Source of the DNA: Dastarcus helophoroides
Lineage: Eukaryota > Arthropoda > Insecta > Coleoptera > Bothrideridae
DNA length: 64,000 nt
Direction of reading: 5' to 3'
Assembly: GCA_028583605.1 (NCBI GenBank)
Contig: CM053333.1
Coordinates: 14,550,638-14,614,637, forward strand
The notes beneath the pieces were generated by a model. The model searched no databases and was not told where the DNA came from. It saw only the letters and a list, made by a program, of their open reading frames with translations. A program made the position numbers and the translations under genes. This document shows, piece after piece, positions 11,235-22,757 of this stretch (position 1 is its first letter; each line of letters opens with the position of its first letter).

Positions 11235-12098
11235 TTTATTGATACAAGATGCATATATGAAAGTTATTAACTATTTTTCTGCATAATCTCCTGATTTTGT
11301 TATGCATTTTTCCCAACGGATTGGGAGTTTTTTAATGACACCATCACAAAAGGAAGGGAGGAGGGTTTGCAGCCAACTGCGCACAAATGTCTCAACAACA
11401 GCATCATCATGGAATCGCTCACCTTCTAGAGCTTCTTTTAGTGGCCCAAACATATGGTAATCGCATGGTGATAAGTCAAGACTATAAGGAGGGTGTTCTA
11501 ATGTTGCCCAATGCATTTTCTCTAATTTTTGATGTATTAGATTGGCTGAGTGGGGGCGGGCATTGTTAGCAAGCAAAATCATGTTTCTGTCAGAAAAATT
11601 AGCACCTCTTTTGCCGATGTGCACGTTTTGCTTTATCCAATAGGTGGCAGTAGTAGATAACATTAACCGTACGACGTTTCTGCGAAAAATCGACGTGCTC
11701 AACTGCTTTAAAATCCCACAACACTGTCGCAAGAACCTTTCCAGCTGAGAGGCAAATTTTTGCCTTGAGTTCGTTCTTCCAAAAATTTTTTGTGCCATTC
11801 ATACATTTGATTTTTCTTTAAGCAAGTGTCTCCAAGCTGTGCTTCTAGACTACAAAGAATTTCGACGGGATTTACACCTTCAACGGCAAGAAATTTAATA
11901 ATAATGCGCTGCGCAAAGTGCGAATGAACCTCTTGCTCACTCATTGTATTTACAACTGACGAACGGCAAGAATGGAATTGGCTTGAGTGCAGAAAGTCAT
12001 CTGTTATTCCCACCTAACATGTCTAAGAGTATGCATACACTCCCGACGCCCTCACGGCGACATGATAGAAATTCCGTTTCATATTTAATTTACCGTCG
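11235..12098 (-). mobile_element. mariner copy M2, one terminus eroded
   Basis: The 5' end of the element (right side here) has the terminal repeat, reading inward CGACGGTAAATTAAATATGA, flanked by TA at 12099-12100. The left side keeps the sub-terminal ATATATGAAAGTTATTAAC motif shared with M1 and M3, but the outermost 20-30 bp are diverged, so that boundary is approximate. Confidence 0.85.
11271..11944 (-). pseudogene. mariner transposase remnant (M2)
   Basis: On the minus strand it starts at MSEQEVHSHF (ATG at 11944). The N-terminal HTH region is readable to YEWHKKFLEE, then a frameshift leads to LSAGKVLATVLWDFKAVEHVDF. The C-terminal half is open to the natural stop: DRNMILLANNARPHSAN, LDLSPCDYHMFGPLKEAL, WEKCITKSGDYAEK. 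The catalytic HDNA motif has become ANNA, so the second catalytic Asp is lost while the third (CDYH) remains. It lacks a deletion boundary identical to the one shared by M1 and M3, so it descends from a different source copy. Inactive. Confidence 0.88.
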
Positions 12099-12100
12099 TA

Positions 12101-13392
12101 TTTCCAAATTGGGAAATTCTTAAAATTTCGAGTTTATTCTCGATAAATCTTGTAATTTTTACTTTAAGCTCAAATAGTGGATTCTTTCTCAGAAAATTTT
12201 GGATTTCCTTTGAAGCTTACACCTTTTAAAAAAAAGTCAAAATGTTGACATTTAAAGTCGAAAATTCTTGAAGAAAGCCAATATTTTAGGGTTAAGCTTG
12301 AATTTTTGAGAATTTTTTTTTAATAATTTAAACTTTTCTTGAAATTTCTTTTTCTTTTTTATACGAAATTTTTAATTGGTCTTCGAAATTCTATAAAAAA
12401 CGTTAAATTTGACAGTTTAAAAATTTTGTGCTTAAACTCCGCATTTGAAAAAAAAATAAATTTTAAGAAAAACTCAAAATTTATATTTAAACAATCTTTT
12501 AAGATTCAACAACTTTTGAGATGAACACTAAATTTTGAGAAAAACTTGGAATTTGTATTCATGTTTTTAAAATTATTTAAAAATAAAGTTTAAATACGGT
12601 ACTTTAAAATTTTGAATATTTCTCTCTTTACTAAAAATTCAAAATCTGTTCTAAAGTTATAATCTTGAAAAGACATTTTTTAATCATTTTTCTAGGAATT
12701 TCTTTTATAAATTTAGTCTACAATGCCGATTCTTTTCTAAATTTGGTGTTTTGCACAAAATCTGAGCATTTTTAAAATTCAGGATTTTTTTCAACTTTTA
12801 ACTAACCAGTTTAACTCGAAGTTCAGTGGACTTGTCTTAAGATTTCCATTTTGATTCGGAAAATTTGACTTTTTTTTCAAAATTTCGGCTTCACAGTGAA
12901 AACTTAGGAACAAATTTGACGTTTCAAATTCAACATTAAAATTTCGATCTTAGCGCATAAAACCGATAAAAAAGGATAAATATGCATAAAAATTTTTGAA
13001 AATAGGGTCAAATAATGTATAAAAAGGCAAAAAAAACAAATTTGAAATTTAGGCAATAACACATGAAAAACACCAAAAGGGTGAAAAGCTAGGATCATAG
13101 GATTATACCTAAAATACGGTCTCTAGTCATAACATAGCAAGTAAATAAACAACAATAAAATTCTAAAAATTGGCGACAATTATAATAACAGTTGCAGTTG
13201 TTAATGTAAAATGCAGTAAAATGTAACAAGGAAAATTATTTGTTTGTTGGTAATTGCACCCTGTGATCTGACAAAAGTTGGTGGTGGTAAAAAGTATCCA
13301 ACCCCTGAGCTGTTTAATAGCCATATTTACTTACTTCGTTCCTCATTGATAGTAGAAATCCATCACTCCTGATATCACCAGAACGTAGTACC
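12101..13392. other. T-rich filler and unassigned AT-rich DNA
   Basis: 12.1-13.1 kb is low-complexity with AAATTTCGA and TTTTTCAAAATT words. 13.1-13.39 kb is a little more complex but unrecognised. No gene seen. Confidence 0.55.
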
Positions 13393-13580
13393 TACTTTTT
13401 GGTGGAACGGACTGGTCCTTGGTTACCTTCAAAAATTGAAATACAGAATTTGTCCCCTAAAACCAAGAAACATTAAAAAACACAACAAAGGTTGCTCCCA
13501 AGTTTTTTCCTGAAGATGACGGCTTGGCTGTCGAAACGCGTTAGAGCAAACTTTGTTGTGTTTTTTAATTTAATTAAAGT
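13393..13580 (+). repeat. PLE-2 terminal unit, head-to-head palindrome
   Basis: The left arm (13396-13498) is a nearly complete antisense PLE-2 terminal unit ending AACACAACAAAGGTTGCTCC. The right arm is the sense hammerhead followed by AGAGCAAACTTTGTTGTG and a T-run. The inner 25-27 bp of the arms are complementary and flank the ribozyme core, so in RNA they would extend helix I. Truncated at about 13580. Confidence 0.82.
13506..13546 (+). ncRNA. Hammerhead ribozyme-like motif (PLE-2 type)
   Basis: CUGAAGA (13510-13516), stem II GACGGC-UUG-GCUGUC (six pairs including one G-U), GAA, ACGCGU, U, AGAG. The base just 5' of CUGAAGA is C, so the helix I pair next to the core is missing, but the longer flanking inverted arms could still close helix I with a bulge. 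Confidence 0.65.
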
Positions 13581-13779
13581 TCTGCAGTACCTACTCTCTA
13601 GACGATTTTTCGACACAATTTTCTGCTATCGTGCACTATCCTCCTTCTATAATCCCTGAGCAAAACTCATTCGCAGAAACTGTGCAATGATAAAAACCAG
13701 GCTTCACACACACAGAAGACTACGTTAACTCAATAATTTAATCATGCCAGGAACACATCAAAAGAGAAACACTTCTGGT
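13581..13779. other. Unassigned spacer
   Basis: No feature recognised between the two PLE fragments. Confidence 0.4.
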
Positions 13780-14060
13780 ACAGTTAATATACTGTGTACT
13801 ATTTCTATCTTGATTATTTTGTCTTTAGTCACCTTTCTGTGTCTTTAGTTATCTTTTATCCCATTTCAAAGTCTATGTAGAAAAGTCTATGTAGAAATAA
13901 ACCTCTGGTATGGCTGCCATACTGGGTTACTGTGTATTCTTCTGCCTTGAATTTGTTTTTTTCTTTCTTTATTCCCCTACGTTGATGGGACAAACATCAA
14001 ACTCTTTTAGAACTTCCTCGATACGGTTCAGTTTCAGAAGAAATATATCTTTTATTTTTA
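13780..14060 (+). repeat. PLE-1 3'-end / pLTR fragment
   Basis: CCTCTGGTATGGCTGCCATA, then GGGTTAC, CCCCTACGTTGATGGGACAA and a GATACGGTTCAGTTTCAGAAG-type segment match the 3' UTR and terminal unit of the PLE-1 copy at 22.8-23.02 kb (TCTGGTATGGTGGACATACT, CCCTACGATGGTGGG, ACGGTCCAATCC). The HHR core has decayed here: CUGAAGA is not readable and CGAAACG has become ACAAACA. It also contains a small tandem duplication, AAGTCTATGTAGAAA. Confidence 0.72.
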
Positions 14061-14935
14061 GGGATGTTCTAATTTAAAATTGTCCCTGGTGGGTTACTTA
14101 TACCTACAGCGATACAGCGGTGCATCAATTCATGGGGCTTCTAAGACTGAATTTTTCTATTTTGAGAAATAGTTGACCCTATATATCAAGCATAAACAGT
14201 TACCATATCAGAGGGCGTCATGTCATGCTCAAATAAATTTTGTCACAATCAGAGCAGGCTGCTGAAAGCTGTTTTGATTATTAAGGAATTGCGAGCGTTT
14301 TTCCACGATCATGTGCTTATCTGCGTCTCGGCGGCCAAGTATGCACAATGTTGCAAAGACGATGGAGTTTCGTACGCGGTCCGTATTACTCCAGATAGGG
14401 AGGATATAAAATATGGCGTCCTTTCATGAATCTTATTAAGATATCCGTAACAGGCGACGATAGCGAGTTATGCGAGACCGAGCGAGACGCCACCTCGCCA
14501 ACTTATGAAGAAAGGAGTAGATGTATAATCCTTATAGCTACACCGCTATATATCACGCTAAGTCCCGTAAGGAAAACAGGATAGATATTTATAAGTTACG
14601 AGCCTCTCGCATTCTGGACTGTTTATTTAACTCAATAATCGTTTATCACGGACATAGCGCCCTTTTGCTAACCGACACCGCCTTCGCTCTAATCTGCGGC
14701 CTGGATACCCTCTACTCTTCTATTCTTACGCTGCCTTTTCCGAACGGGCCCCTCAAATTCGCCACGCAACCTCTGATCAAATCCCCACAGCGAGAAATTT
14801 TCTTTACGAGATTCAATAACATTTTTCAGCTTTGCCTAAATCACGGATGGTTGGCTGCGTTAGTAGCAACAAGTTGTTCATTTTAGACCCCCTCCGAGTC
14901 AATTACATGGATGATTTTTTAATTATTATTGTAAA
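14061..14935. other. More complex island, no gene proven
   Basis: GC content is clearly higher than the surroundings. The longest frame (14521-14886, 121 codons) has no recognisable domain, no start context of note and no related copy in the window, so I do not call it a gene. Could be host unique sequence. Confidence 0.4.
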
Positions 14936-16104
14936 AAACTCGACTGTAGAAGAAAATATACTTTTGACTTTTTAACACAGGAATTAGAATTTTGTTTTAC
15001 ATTTCCGATTAAAATAAGCCAAGCCTTTTCATTCAATTTTAATATAAAATATGGCATTTTTACTAAATATTTAAATATACTTATAGCTTGAATTGTTTAA
15101 AAAACATGAAGAAATTGTGATATAATTAGATCCAGAAACATAATAAATTAAACAAGAACTGAACACATGAAGTAATTTTGCTCACTTTTGATGGAAGCAA
15201 CGAAAGGATGTGATAATTTTAATGTAGTAGTCAAAGGAAAGACGTGACGTAATACAACATTTATTGCAAATTTTGTAGTTTACCAAATTTTGGTAAATGT
15301 CCTTAGCTGTTGAAGTTTTTTACACTAAAAGTTCAACATATGATGTATGATTTGATGCACAGTATTACCAGCCCGAGCAGATTGGGCAGCTTAAGCCTTA
15401 AGTTATATTGGTCTAATAATTTTTGAATTTTTGTCGTCCGAAAAAAAGATCTTTGGCCATTATTCCTAATGACGCTACTCATAGCACCCTAGACCAGGGT
15501 TTCTTTATCTGGGGTCTAGCTTGAATGTCAAGTGCCGTGGTTGTCTAGAAAGAAATGAACTGGGTACGACGAGCTCTTTTTAGTCGTTACAAATTTATGG
15601 ACACAAGATAGAATTTGTGGACAAGAAAATGATTTGACAAAAAAAGGATATACAATATACAATTGGGTGACATTTTTTTTAGTTCTTAAAAGTATAGCGG
15701 ATTTGACAAGAAAGCTTTTTTAGCAACATTGAACTGAATGAGCTTTTCTTTTTGTCATTACATTATTTAAATGGGAGGGGTCTGTAGATTTTTTGTAACT
15801 TTGCCTATATGGACAGCCGACCCTGGGTAAACAATAACTATAAATAAAATAAAATTGATTAAAATCATAGTGCAGCAAGATGTAAAAATTATTTTAATAA
15901 ATAAACTCTGCATCATTAAAAGATAACAAATTAATTTTAAATTTAACATTAACATTTTTGACTTTTCATTCAAACTTTTGGGTTTTTCTAGAAATTTTAA
16001 TCTTTAAACAAAATCCAGTATTGAGATGTTTAAAATTCGCGAAAAAAAGTCGAATATTTTATAGTTTAAATCACACCACGTATGAATATATGTATGTACG
16101 TAAT
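14936..16104. other. Unassigned AT-rich stretch
   Basis: No gene or element termini recognised. Confidence 0.45.
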
Positions 16105-17030
16105 TATAATTTATAATAATATATAATCTTTAAACTTGCTACACTTAATATATCTACGTGTCTAAATGCCAAATTTTGACATAAAAATGACCTTCCTACT
16201 GCTGTCACTTTTACTAAAACCGATGCCAACTTTTGATTTTTAAATGGAACACCTACTGTATATTATTACACTTTTGAAAGCTAAATAATTTTCTGAATAA
16301 AATGGGTATAAAATAAATGATTTTTAAAGGTTCCACAAATTTTTTGGTCCCATTTTATTTCTCAACCTAGATGGCTGTGACTTCTAATTAACTCTAATGG
16401 ACCACATTAACGCACAAAAATGAAATTAGGTGAAAAGGGGACTAATTAATTTTTTTATCGTCCGATAAAATTAATAAAAATGGTTTTCATATGATAACTT
16501 TATTTTCTTTAATGGCACCATAATGATACCATGGTCCACGAAAGCGTATAATTAATGACAAATCTAACCATATTTTTACTTTTGCTGTGAAATCAATGGA
16601 ACTGAAATTACAGCCAAAAGAATTAAAAAAATTGAGTTTCAATTCATTTTAAGATATATTTAATACGATTATAAGTTATATGCGGAAAACAAATTAACTA
16701 AACTTTCGTAATTTAATTTTTGCAGCGTTAATGTGGACGGTTGGAATTAATTAGGAGTCCTGACCTTCTAAACTGACAAATAAAATAAGACCAAATAATT
16801 TTTTGATCCTTCAAAAATCACTTTTTTACAGTTATTGTGTTATTGTTCAAATTCCATTTAAAAATTAAAATTTGATATCAATTTTAGTGAAAGTCACAGC
16901 AGTGGGAATGTCCTTTTTGAGTCAAAAATTGACATTTCATCAGTACATCAATTGTAGCAAGTCTGAAAATTCTATCTTTATAAATAAAGAAAAAAATAGG
17001 GGGTGTACCATGATCCCGTTACACCCGATG
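16105..17030. repeat. Palindromic (foldback) element, copy B
   Basis: The two halves are imperfect inverse complements over roughly 400 bp each. Shared words include GCTACACTTAATATATC against TACATCAATTGTAGC, CTACTGCTGTCAC against GTGACAGCAGTAG (decayed), and GGTCCCATTTTATTT with its inverse. The right terminus reads inward ATCGGGTGTAACGGGATCAT; the matching left terminus is lost. Copy A (32129-33128) is the same family but its central 150 bp are inverted relative to this copy. No ORF. Non-autonomous long-hairpin element of unknown superfamily. Confidence 0.8.
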
Positions 17031-17580
17031 TATTTTTTTTATTATAAGTAATTATGAGTTTTTTCGAAAGGTTGGGTTTCTTCTCAAACTTGGTAGTTTA
17101 AGCCAGCAACATTTATTTACTTCTTTTATAAATTCTAACATGTACTAGAAATCTAGATTATTATTTTAGTCATCTTGATTTGGTTTTTGAAAATTTCTTC
17201 TCCAAAAGTTTCCAGTTTTTTTTAACTTTGTATTTAAATTTAAAATATCAATTTTTTCTTAAAGCTTTGTTTTAAAATTCATTTTTGTGAAATAATTTTC
17301 ATTTTAGTGTGTTTAAGCGTAATTTTCTGTTGAAACTTTAAATTCAAAAATTTTAGAACATTTTTACTATGAACAAAAAACTACAAAAAATAAAGTTTAA
17401 AGCAATATTTTTTGTTTAAAATGGAAATTTCTTTTACACACATTTCAAGATTTTGTTCGAAATGTTGACTGTTTTTTAAAAATTCCGAATTTAGTATTGA
17501 AATTCTGCTTTTTTTAATTTCAAATTTTAATTTGAAATTTCGAAAAAAAGAACCTAAATTTTGGGTAGCACTACTTTTAG
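17031..17580. other. T-rich filler
   Basis: Low-complexity T-rich stretch with TTTTTCGAAATTTC-type words. No gene seen. Confidence 0.55.
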
Positions 17581-17584
17581 ATCG

Positions 17585-17745
17585 ATGGCAAAATATCTGC
17601 GACAAAATATCCCCAAAATAATATCAGCAGACAAAATATCGAACAACCAAAATATTCGCTGACAAAATATCCAAACGACAAAATATCCTGCCGACAGGCG
17701 ATAAATTATCTGATGACAAAATAATTGACAACAAAATATCCGGTC
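17585..17745 (+). repeat. Degenerate array of GACAAAATATC motifs
   Basis: The 11-mer GACAAAATATC or a one- to two-base variant recurs about nine times at irregular 13-25 bp spacing. The spacers differ (CGCTGACAAAATATCC, CGACAAAATATCC, GACAACAAAATATCCGG). No hairpin or coding signal accompanies it. Confidence 0.75.
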
Positions 17746-18060
17746 TATAAATTGACTGCATCAATTTCATCTGATCAGAGTACTAAACTGCTGTAATTGA
17801 TCGCTCTTATTCATTTTAACGGACTATGTGGTCTGTTTTTTCTATTTAAAGTTAATTAATCAATGTAGATAATAATAATTATTTGCACTGTATTATTTGG
17901 TTGTTACCAATTGTGTGTAAGGTAGGCATTGTTAACATTGATTTTTGACACGGGCTAGTCAAATATTAATCTTGTACATTTGTATAGACATCAGGGAGGT
18001 GCTGTGCTATGATGCAAAAAGGCAACCACATCAGGAGGCACCTTAAAGAGCAGCTAAATC
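17746..18060. other. Unassigned spacer
   Basis: Nothing recognised. Confidence 0.4.
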
Positions 18061-20240
18061 AAAAGTTAACTTGAGCCATTCAATAATTGAAAATTTCCCG
18101 TTGAAATTTTAATGTTCTTTTATCAATTCAGAACTTTTTTTATAATTCTTGATTATTTGGTATTCATGAAAAAGAAAAAAAACTAAGAAAAATTGGATAG
18201 TTTTTTCATAAATGTGGAGTTTTTTCTCAAAATTTAGTTATCATTTAAAAATTATTATTATTTTCGAGACTAACCTAGAAATTTCTAAAAGGAATCAAAA
18301 TCTGAAAAATTTCTTTAAAATAGTTGACATCAAAGATGGACAATATTAAAAATAAATTATTAGAAATTTAGAGCAAAATCGAGATTCTGAAAATAAGTTA
18401 CAACTTTAAAAAAAAGTCAAAACTTTGAGAAAAGATCGAACATTTGAAAAATGGTTGGAATTTTTGATAAAAGTCAAAACTGTGAAAAAGAACAAAATTT
18501 TCAGTCAACATTTTGAAAAAATAAAAAATTGCAAAACACCGAAAAAAAAATTACAATTTGCAGAGAAATATGACATTTTGAAAAAAAAATAAAAATTTTG
18601 AAAAAAAAGATTTAAAACTTCTAATAAAAATTAAATTTTGAAACATTCAAATTTTTAAAAATTAAAAAATTTCACAAATTGTAAATATTTTAATAGGGTC
18701 AAAATTTTCTAAAAAAAGAAAAACTTTTCAAAAATCAAGAGAAGCAAAAACTGAGGGAATAAATTAAATTTTTAAATATCGTTCGAAATTTAAAAAAAAA
18801 GTGGAAATTACTAAAAAGGATCGTGAAATTTTTAAAGTCGAGATTTCACGATAAAATAAAAAATCTCAGAATAAACAAAATTCCCCCTAAAGATAAACTA
18901 GCAATATGAAAATTCTGAAAAAAATGTTAAATGTTCAAAAAAACTTGAAATACTGAGAAAAGTCAAAATTTGAAAATATTAAAACCTTATATTCGAGCTT
19001 CAAAAAATATCGAAATTGAAACAAAGTAAATATCTTTATTAATTTTTTTTTAAAAGTCAAAATTTTGAAAAAAGTAGAAAGAGATTTTGAGTAGAAGTCT
19101 TCAAAAAAGTATAAAAAAGTAGAAGTAAAAATTTTCAAAAGAAAAGTTTTTTAACAATTAAAATTTTGGAAAGTTAAAATCAAAGATCAAAATTTTTAAA
19201 ATAATCTAAAATCTGAAAAAAAATCATTATTTAAAATAAGATGGAAATTTTGAAAAATTGAAACTGAAGTTTGAAATTTTCAATAAAATTGAAATTTTCA
19301 AATCAGTTTTTAAAAAAATGAAATTTCAAGAATGTCTTATCAAAAAAAGTGGAAATATTCAAAGAGGTAAAATTTCGAAAATTGAAATCTCGAAAAGGGT
19401 CGATATTTGAAAAAATATGGAAAATTTTATATAACTAGGAGTATTAAATAAAGGTGTCACTTTAAAAAAAAAGAGAAATTTTGAAAAAAGATTGAATCTT
19501 TAAAAAATGAAAATATTTAAAAAAATTCCGGTTTTTAAAAAAGCCAAAACTTCGAATAAAAGTCATATTTTCAAAATAGAATTTTGCAAAAAAGGTCAAA
19601 TATTTCACATAAGGTGGAAAGTGAAAAAAAAAGAACTAAATTTTTTAAAAAGTTAACGTTTTGAAAAATCGCAATTTTTAAAGGTCAAAATTTTAAAGAA
19701 ACATAAAATGTTCAAAATGGCAAAATTTTCAAAAAAAATAGATTAAAAAAAATTAAAACTTTCAAAAAGTCAATAATTTAAAAATCAAAATTTTAAAAGT
19801 CGACATTTTTGAAAAACTGAGATACGTAAAAAAGCAGAATTTTTTAAAGAAAGTGTATAACGAAGTAAAAATTTCGAGGAAAAGGCAAAATATTGGAAAA
19901 ATCAAAGTCTAAAAAAAAGCCCAATTATGGAGTGAACATATTCAAAAAATTTTAAATTTAAAAAGTATTTAAATTTCGAAAAATAAAGTGAAACTTATTA
20001 AATATTCTGTTCTTTCCTAAACTTAAATTTTAAAAAGTCACAAGTTCATAGTTTTTATAAATAAAAATTATTAATATTCAAAAAAAGTCGAAATTTCGAG
20101 GAAAGGTCGAAATTCCGAGACAAAATTGAGATTCAAAGAAAATAGAAATTTTTAAACAGGTTAAAATTGTCGATTAAAAAATCATACATTTTTAAAAAAG
20201 AGTAGAATTTGATGATTTGAGAAAAGAAGTGGGACCTTTT
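18061..20240 (+). repeat. A-rich degenerate filler block (GTCAAAATTTTGAAAAA words)
   Basis: About 2.2 kb made almost entirely of short words such as AAAATTTTGAAAAA, GTCAAAATTT and TCGAAATTT at irregular 15-25 bp spacing, all in the same strand polarity. No coding frame survives. Inverse-polarity blocks occur elsewhere (53.7-56.2 and 61.4-63.0 kb). Related blocks make up perhaps a third of the window. Confidence 0.8.
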
Positions 20241-20895
20241 CTCAAACTATCAAGGCAATTGAGAATTGCATACAAACATGTGTTTGTTTTGGTCGAATTT
20301 CGACCACAGGCGATACTACGATAGTAATACACAAATAAAAAATGGCAACATTTTGGGAATAATTTCGAAATTTAAAAAAAAAATAACAAAAGACTGTTTA
20401 TAAAATTTCGGGATAACAGTCTACATGTTGCTATTAAAATCAAAATCGTAGATCAACATGTAAAAACTCAAAGAGCTAACTTTTTATTTCGAGGAAAACT
20501 TTAAATTTTGATTAAAAAACCTCCTAAATCTTTGAGAATGATAAACATAATTAAATTAAAAAGTATTTCGTGATTTTTTTTAAATTATATTTAACGCTTT
20601 AACTTTTTATTATTTTCGTAATTTTAAGAATAAAATTGTTTTAAAAAAGAATATAAATTCAAAAACTATAGTTGAATCTTTGAGAAAAAGTCGAAATTTT
20701 AAATTCAAAGCCAAATTTGAAATTACCCCAAAGCTGTCATAATTTCGACATAGACTTCAATATTTTATGTTATACGACATTACAAAAATTGAATTTTGTC
20801 ATCGAAATTTTGAAATAATTCCCACATATGTGTTGACAGTTCTGCTTTAAGCTTACACTTATCTTTTCATCGATCATTTAACTCATAATCGAAGG
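20241..20895. other. AT-rich, unassigned
   Basis: Continuation of AT-rich DNA up to the PLE-1 left end. No gene seen. Confidence 0.5.
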
Positions 20896-22757
20896 TTGTT
20901 TTGTTTGTTTGTCTGTTTTTTATTTCTTCCAAGATTGGACTGTGTCAAAGAATTACTAAACGTGTTTGACGTTTCGTCCACTATCGTAGGGGCTTCTTCA
21001 GGAACAAAGAAAGAGTCTTCCATCAGAACTCTCTCCAAGGAGGCAGCAGATCCTATTCGTTTTCAAACTACAAAAATACTAAAACATGCCAAACCACCAA
21101 AGTCCAACATTTCTAGAGAAGAAAGATATGCCCTTAAAACCCTAAAATCAGATTCTTCAATCACTATTCTCTCGGCTGATAAAGGTAATGCAACTGTCAT
21201 CTTGGATAATTTCGAATATATCTCCAAAATTAACGCTCTATTGAATGACGGAACCTATATTCCTCTTCCTCGGGACCCAATAAGCAAAATTGAACGCGAA
21301 ATCAAATCCAAGCTAAAATCCTCAAATTTGTCCGCAGACACTCTCAGACATCTTGTTATGAGAGAATCCAAAACACCTCGTCTTTATGGTCTCCCCAAAA
21401 TTCACAAACCCAATATTCCTTTTAGGCCCATTAACAGCACGTTAAATTCAGCTGCCTACAATGTCTCGAAATATTTATCTAACATCCTCAAATCATATAC
21501 CGGAAACACCTCATCACACGCCCTAAATTCTAAACACTTTGTCGAATTGTTGTCCGAATTAAGCCTAGACTCCAACGACATACTGGTAAGTTTTGACGTC
21601 ACTTCACTATTCACTAGTGTTCCAATTTCCGAATCCATGACGATAATTCGTCAATTACTTTCAGGCAATGGGAATGCAGATTCTCTAGTTGATTTAACTG
21701 AAATGTGCCTCATATCGACTTATTTTTCTTTCAATGGCAGCTTCTATAAACAAGTCTCCGGCACCCCAGTCGTAGCAAATATTTTCATGGAATCTTTTGA
21801 AAAGGCTGCGTTGGAAACTGCGGATTTAAAACCCAAGGTTTGGCTTCGTTATGCAGATGACAAATTTATTGTATGGCCACATGGCAAGAATTAACTAACT
21901 TTATTTTTGGAACACCTAAACAGTTTACATTCTTCCATTAGCTTCATTGTGGAAATCGAAAACAACGGTTCTTTTCCTTTTCTTGACGCACTGGTCACCC
22001 GTTTACCAAACGGTCCTGTTTCTCATTCCGTTTATCAAAAACCCACCCACACTAATCGTTATTTGCATGCAGAGCTCCATCATCACTCTTCCCAAAAACG
22101 TTCTGTCATAAATTCACTGGTTTCATGAGCTGTAGCAATTTCACAACCGATAAATCTTTCAGACGAGTTGAAAAAAATTCGTTTCAACCTCGGCAACAAT
22201 GGTTACAAATCTCACGACATTGAAACTGTCATTAAACGACATCTTCATCGTAACCCTCGTCCTTCACAAAATTCAATAATTTCTTCTAAAGCCTTTCTTC
22301 CTTATGTTCACGGAATAACAGATCAAATTGGAAAATTATTGAGAAAACACAACATTAAACCCATTTTTTCATCATCCTCAAAGATCCAACAGCTCCTCCC
22401 ATCTCCAAATATAAAATTTCATCCTTTTGTTCTAATAGTGTGTACAGGGTTGCTTGTTCTTGTGGTTCAGTGTACATCGGAGAAACGGGGCGATCATTTA
22501 AGACGCAAATATCCAAGCATCAAAGATGCCTTAGGTCTGGTTTATTTTTGCAGTCAGCCATTGCGGAACATCAACATGAGACTAGACATAAGATTCTCTT
22601 TGATAATATTTCAATTATATCCAATATTCCCAATTACTATAATAGGAAGATACGCGAGGCCATTGAAATCCAAAAATTCCCCCAAAACATCAACAGAGAC
22701 GACGGTTACATGCTTTCCTCCATCTGGAAACCAACCATCGGAAATCTTCGGAAGTGA
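20896..22757 (+). pseudogene. PLE-1 polyprotein: Penelope-type RT and GIY-YIG endonuclease
   Basis: Frame 1 from 20896 holds the RT: SADKGNATVIL, PRLYGLPKIHKPNIPFRPI, ILVSFDVTSLFTSVPI (first catalytic Asp), SGTPVVANIFMESFE and RYADDKFIVW (catalytic pair near 21846-21866). The usual MGSPLSP-like stretch between GTP and the VVANIFME motif is missing, about 7 residues, which probably kills activity. In-frame stops follow at 21892-21894 and 22126-22128. The frame continues (FPFLDALVTRL, HSVYQKPTHTNRYLH, the PLE thumb/linker) to about 22430, where a frameshift leads into CSCGSVYIGETGRSFKTQ, the GIY-YIG domain, ending KPTIGNLRK at 22757. It would act by nicking DNA and priming cDNA synthesis in the nucleus. 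A decayed EN+ PLE. Confidence 0.9.
20927..21005 (-). repeat. PLE-1 left inverted terminal unit with antisense HHR-like core
   Basis: The inverse complement of 22937-23012 with scattered mismatches. On the minus strand: UUC, CUGAAGA, AGCCCCUACGAUAGUGGAC, GAAACGUC. Stem II pairing is weaker than in the right copy (an A-C and a C-U mismatch), so this core is probably decayed. The same bases are read as the start of the long PLE-1 frame on the plus strand. Confidence 0.75.

Noticed and set aside
14521..14886. 121-codon ORF in the 14-kb island
   Set aside because: No recognisable domain, no splice or promoter evidence, no paralogue; a frame of this length is plausible by chance in GC-richer DNA.
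16920..16960. TCATCAG read as an antisense hammerhead CUGAUGA
   Set aside because: The following sequence does not give a stem II plus GAAA.
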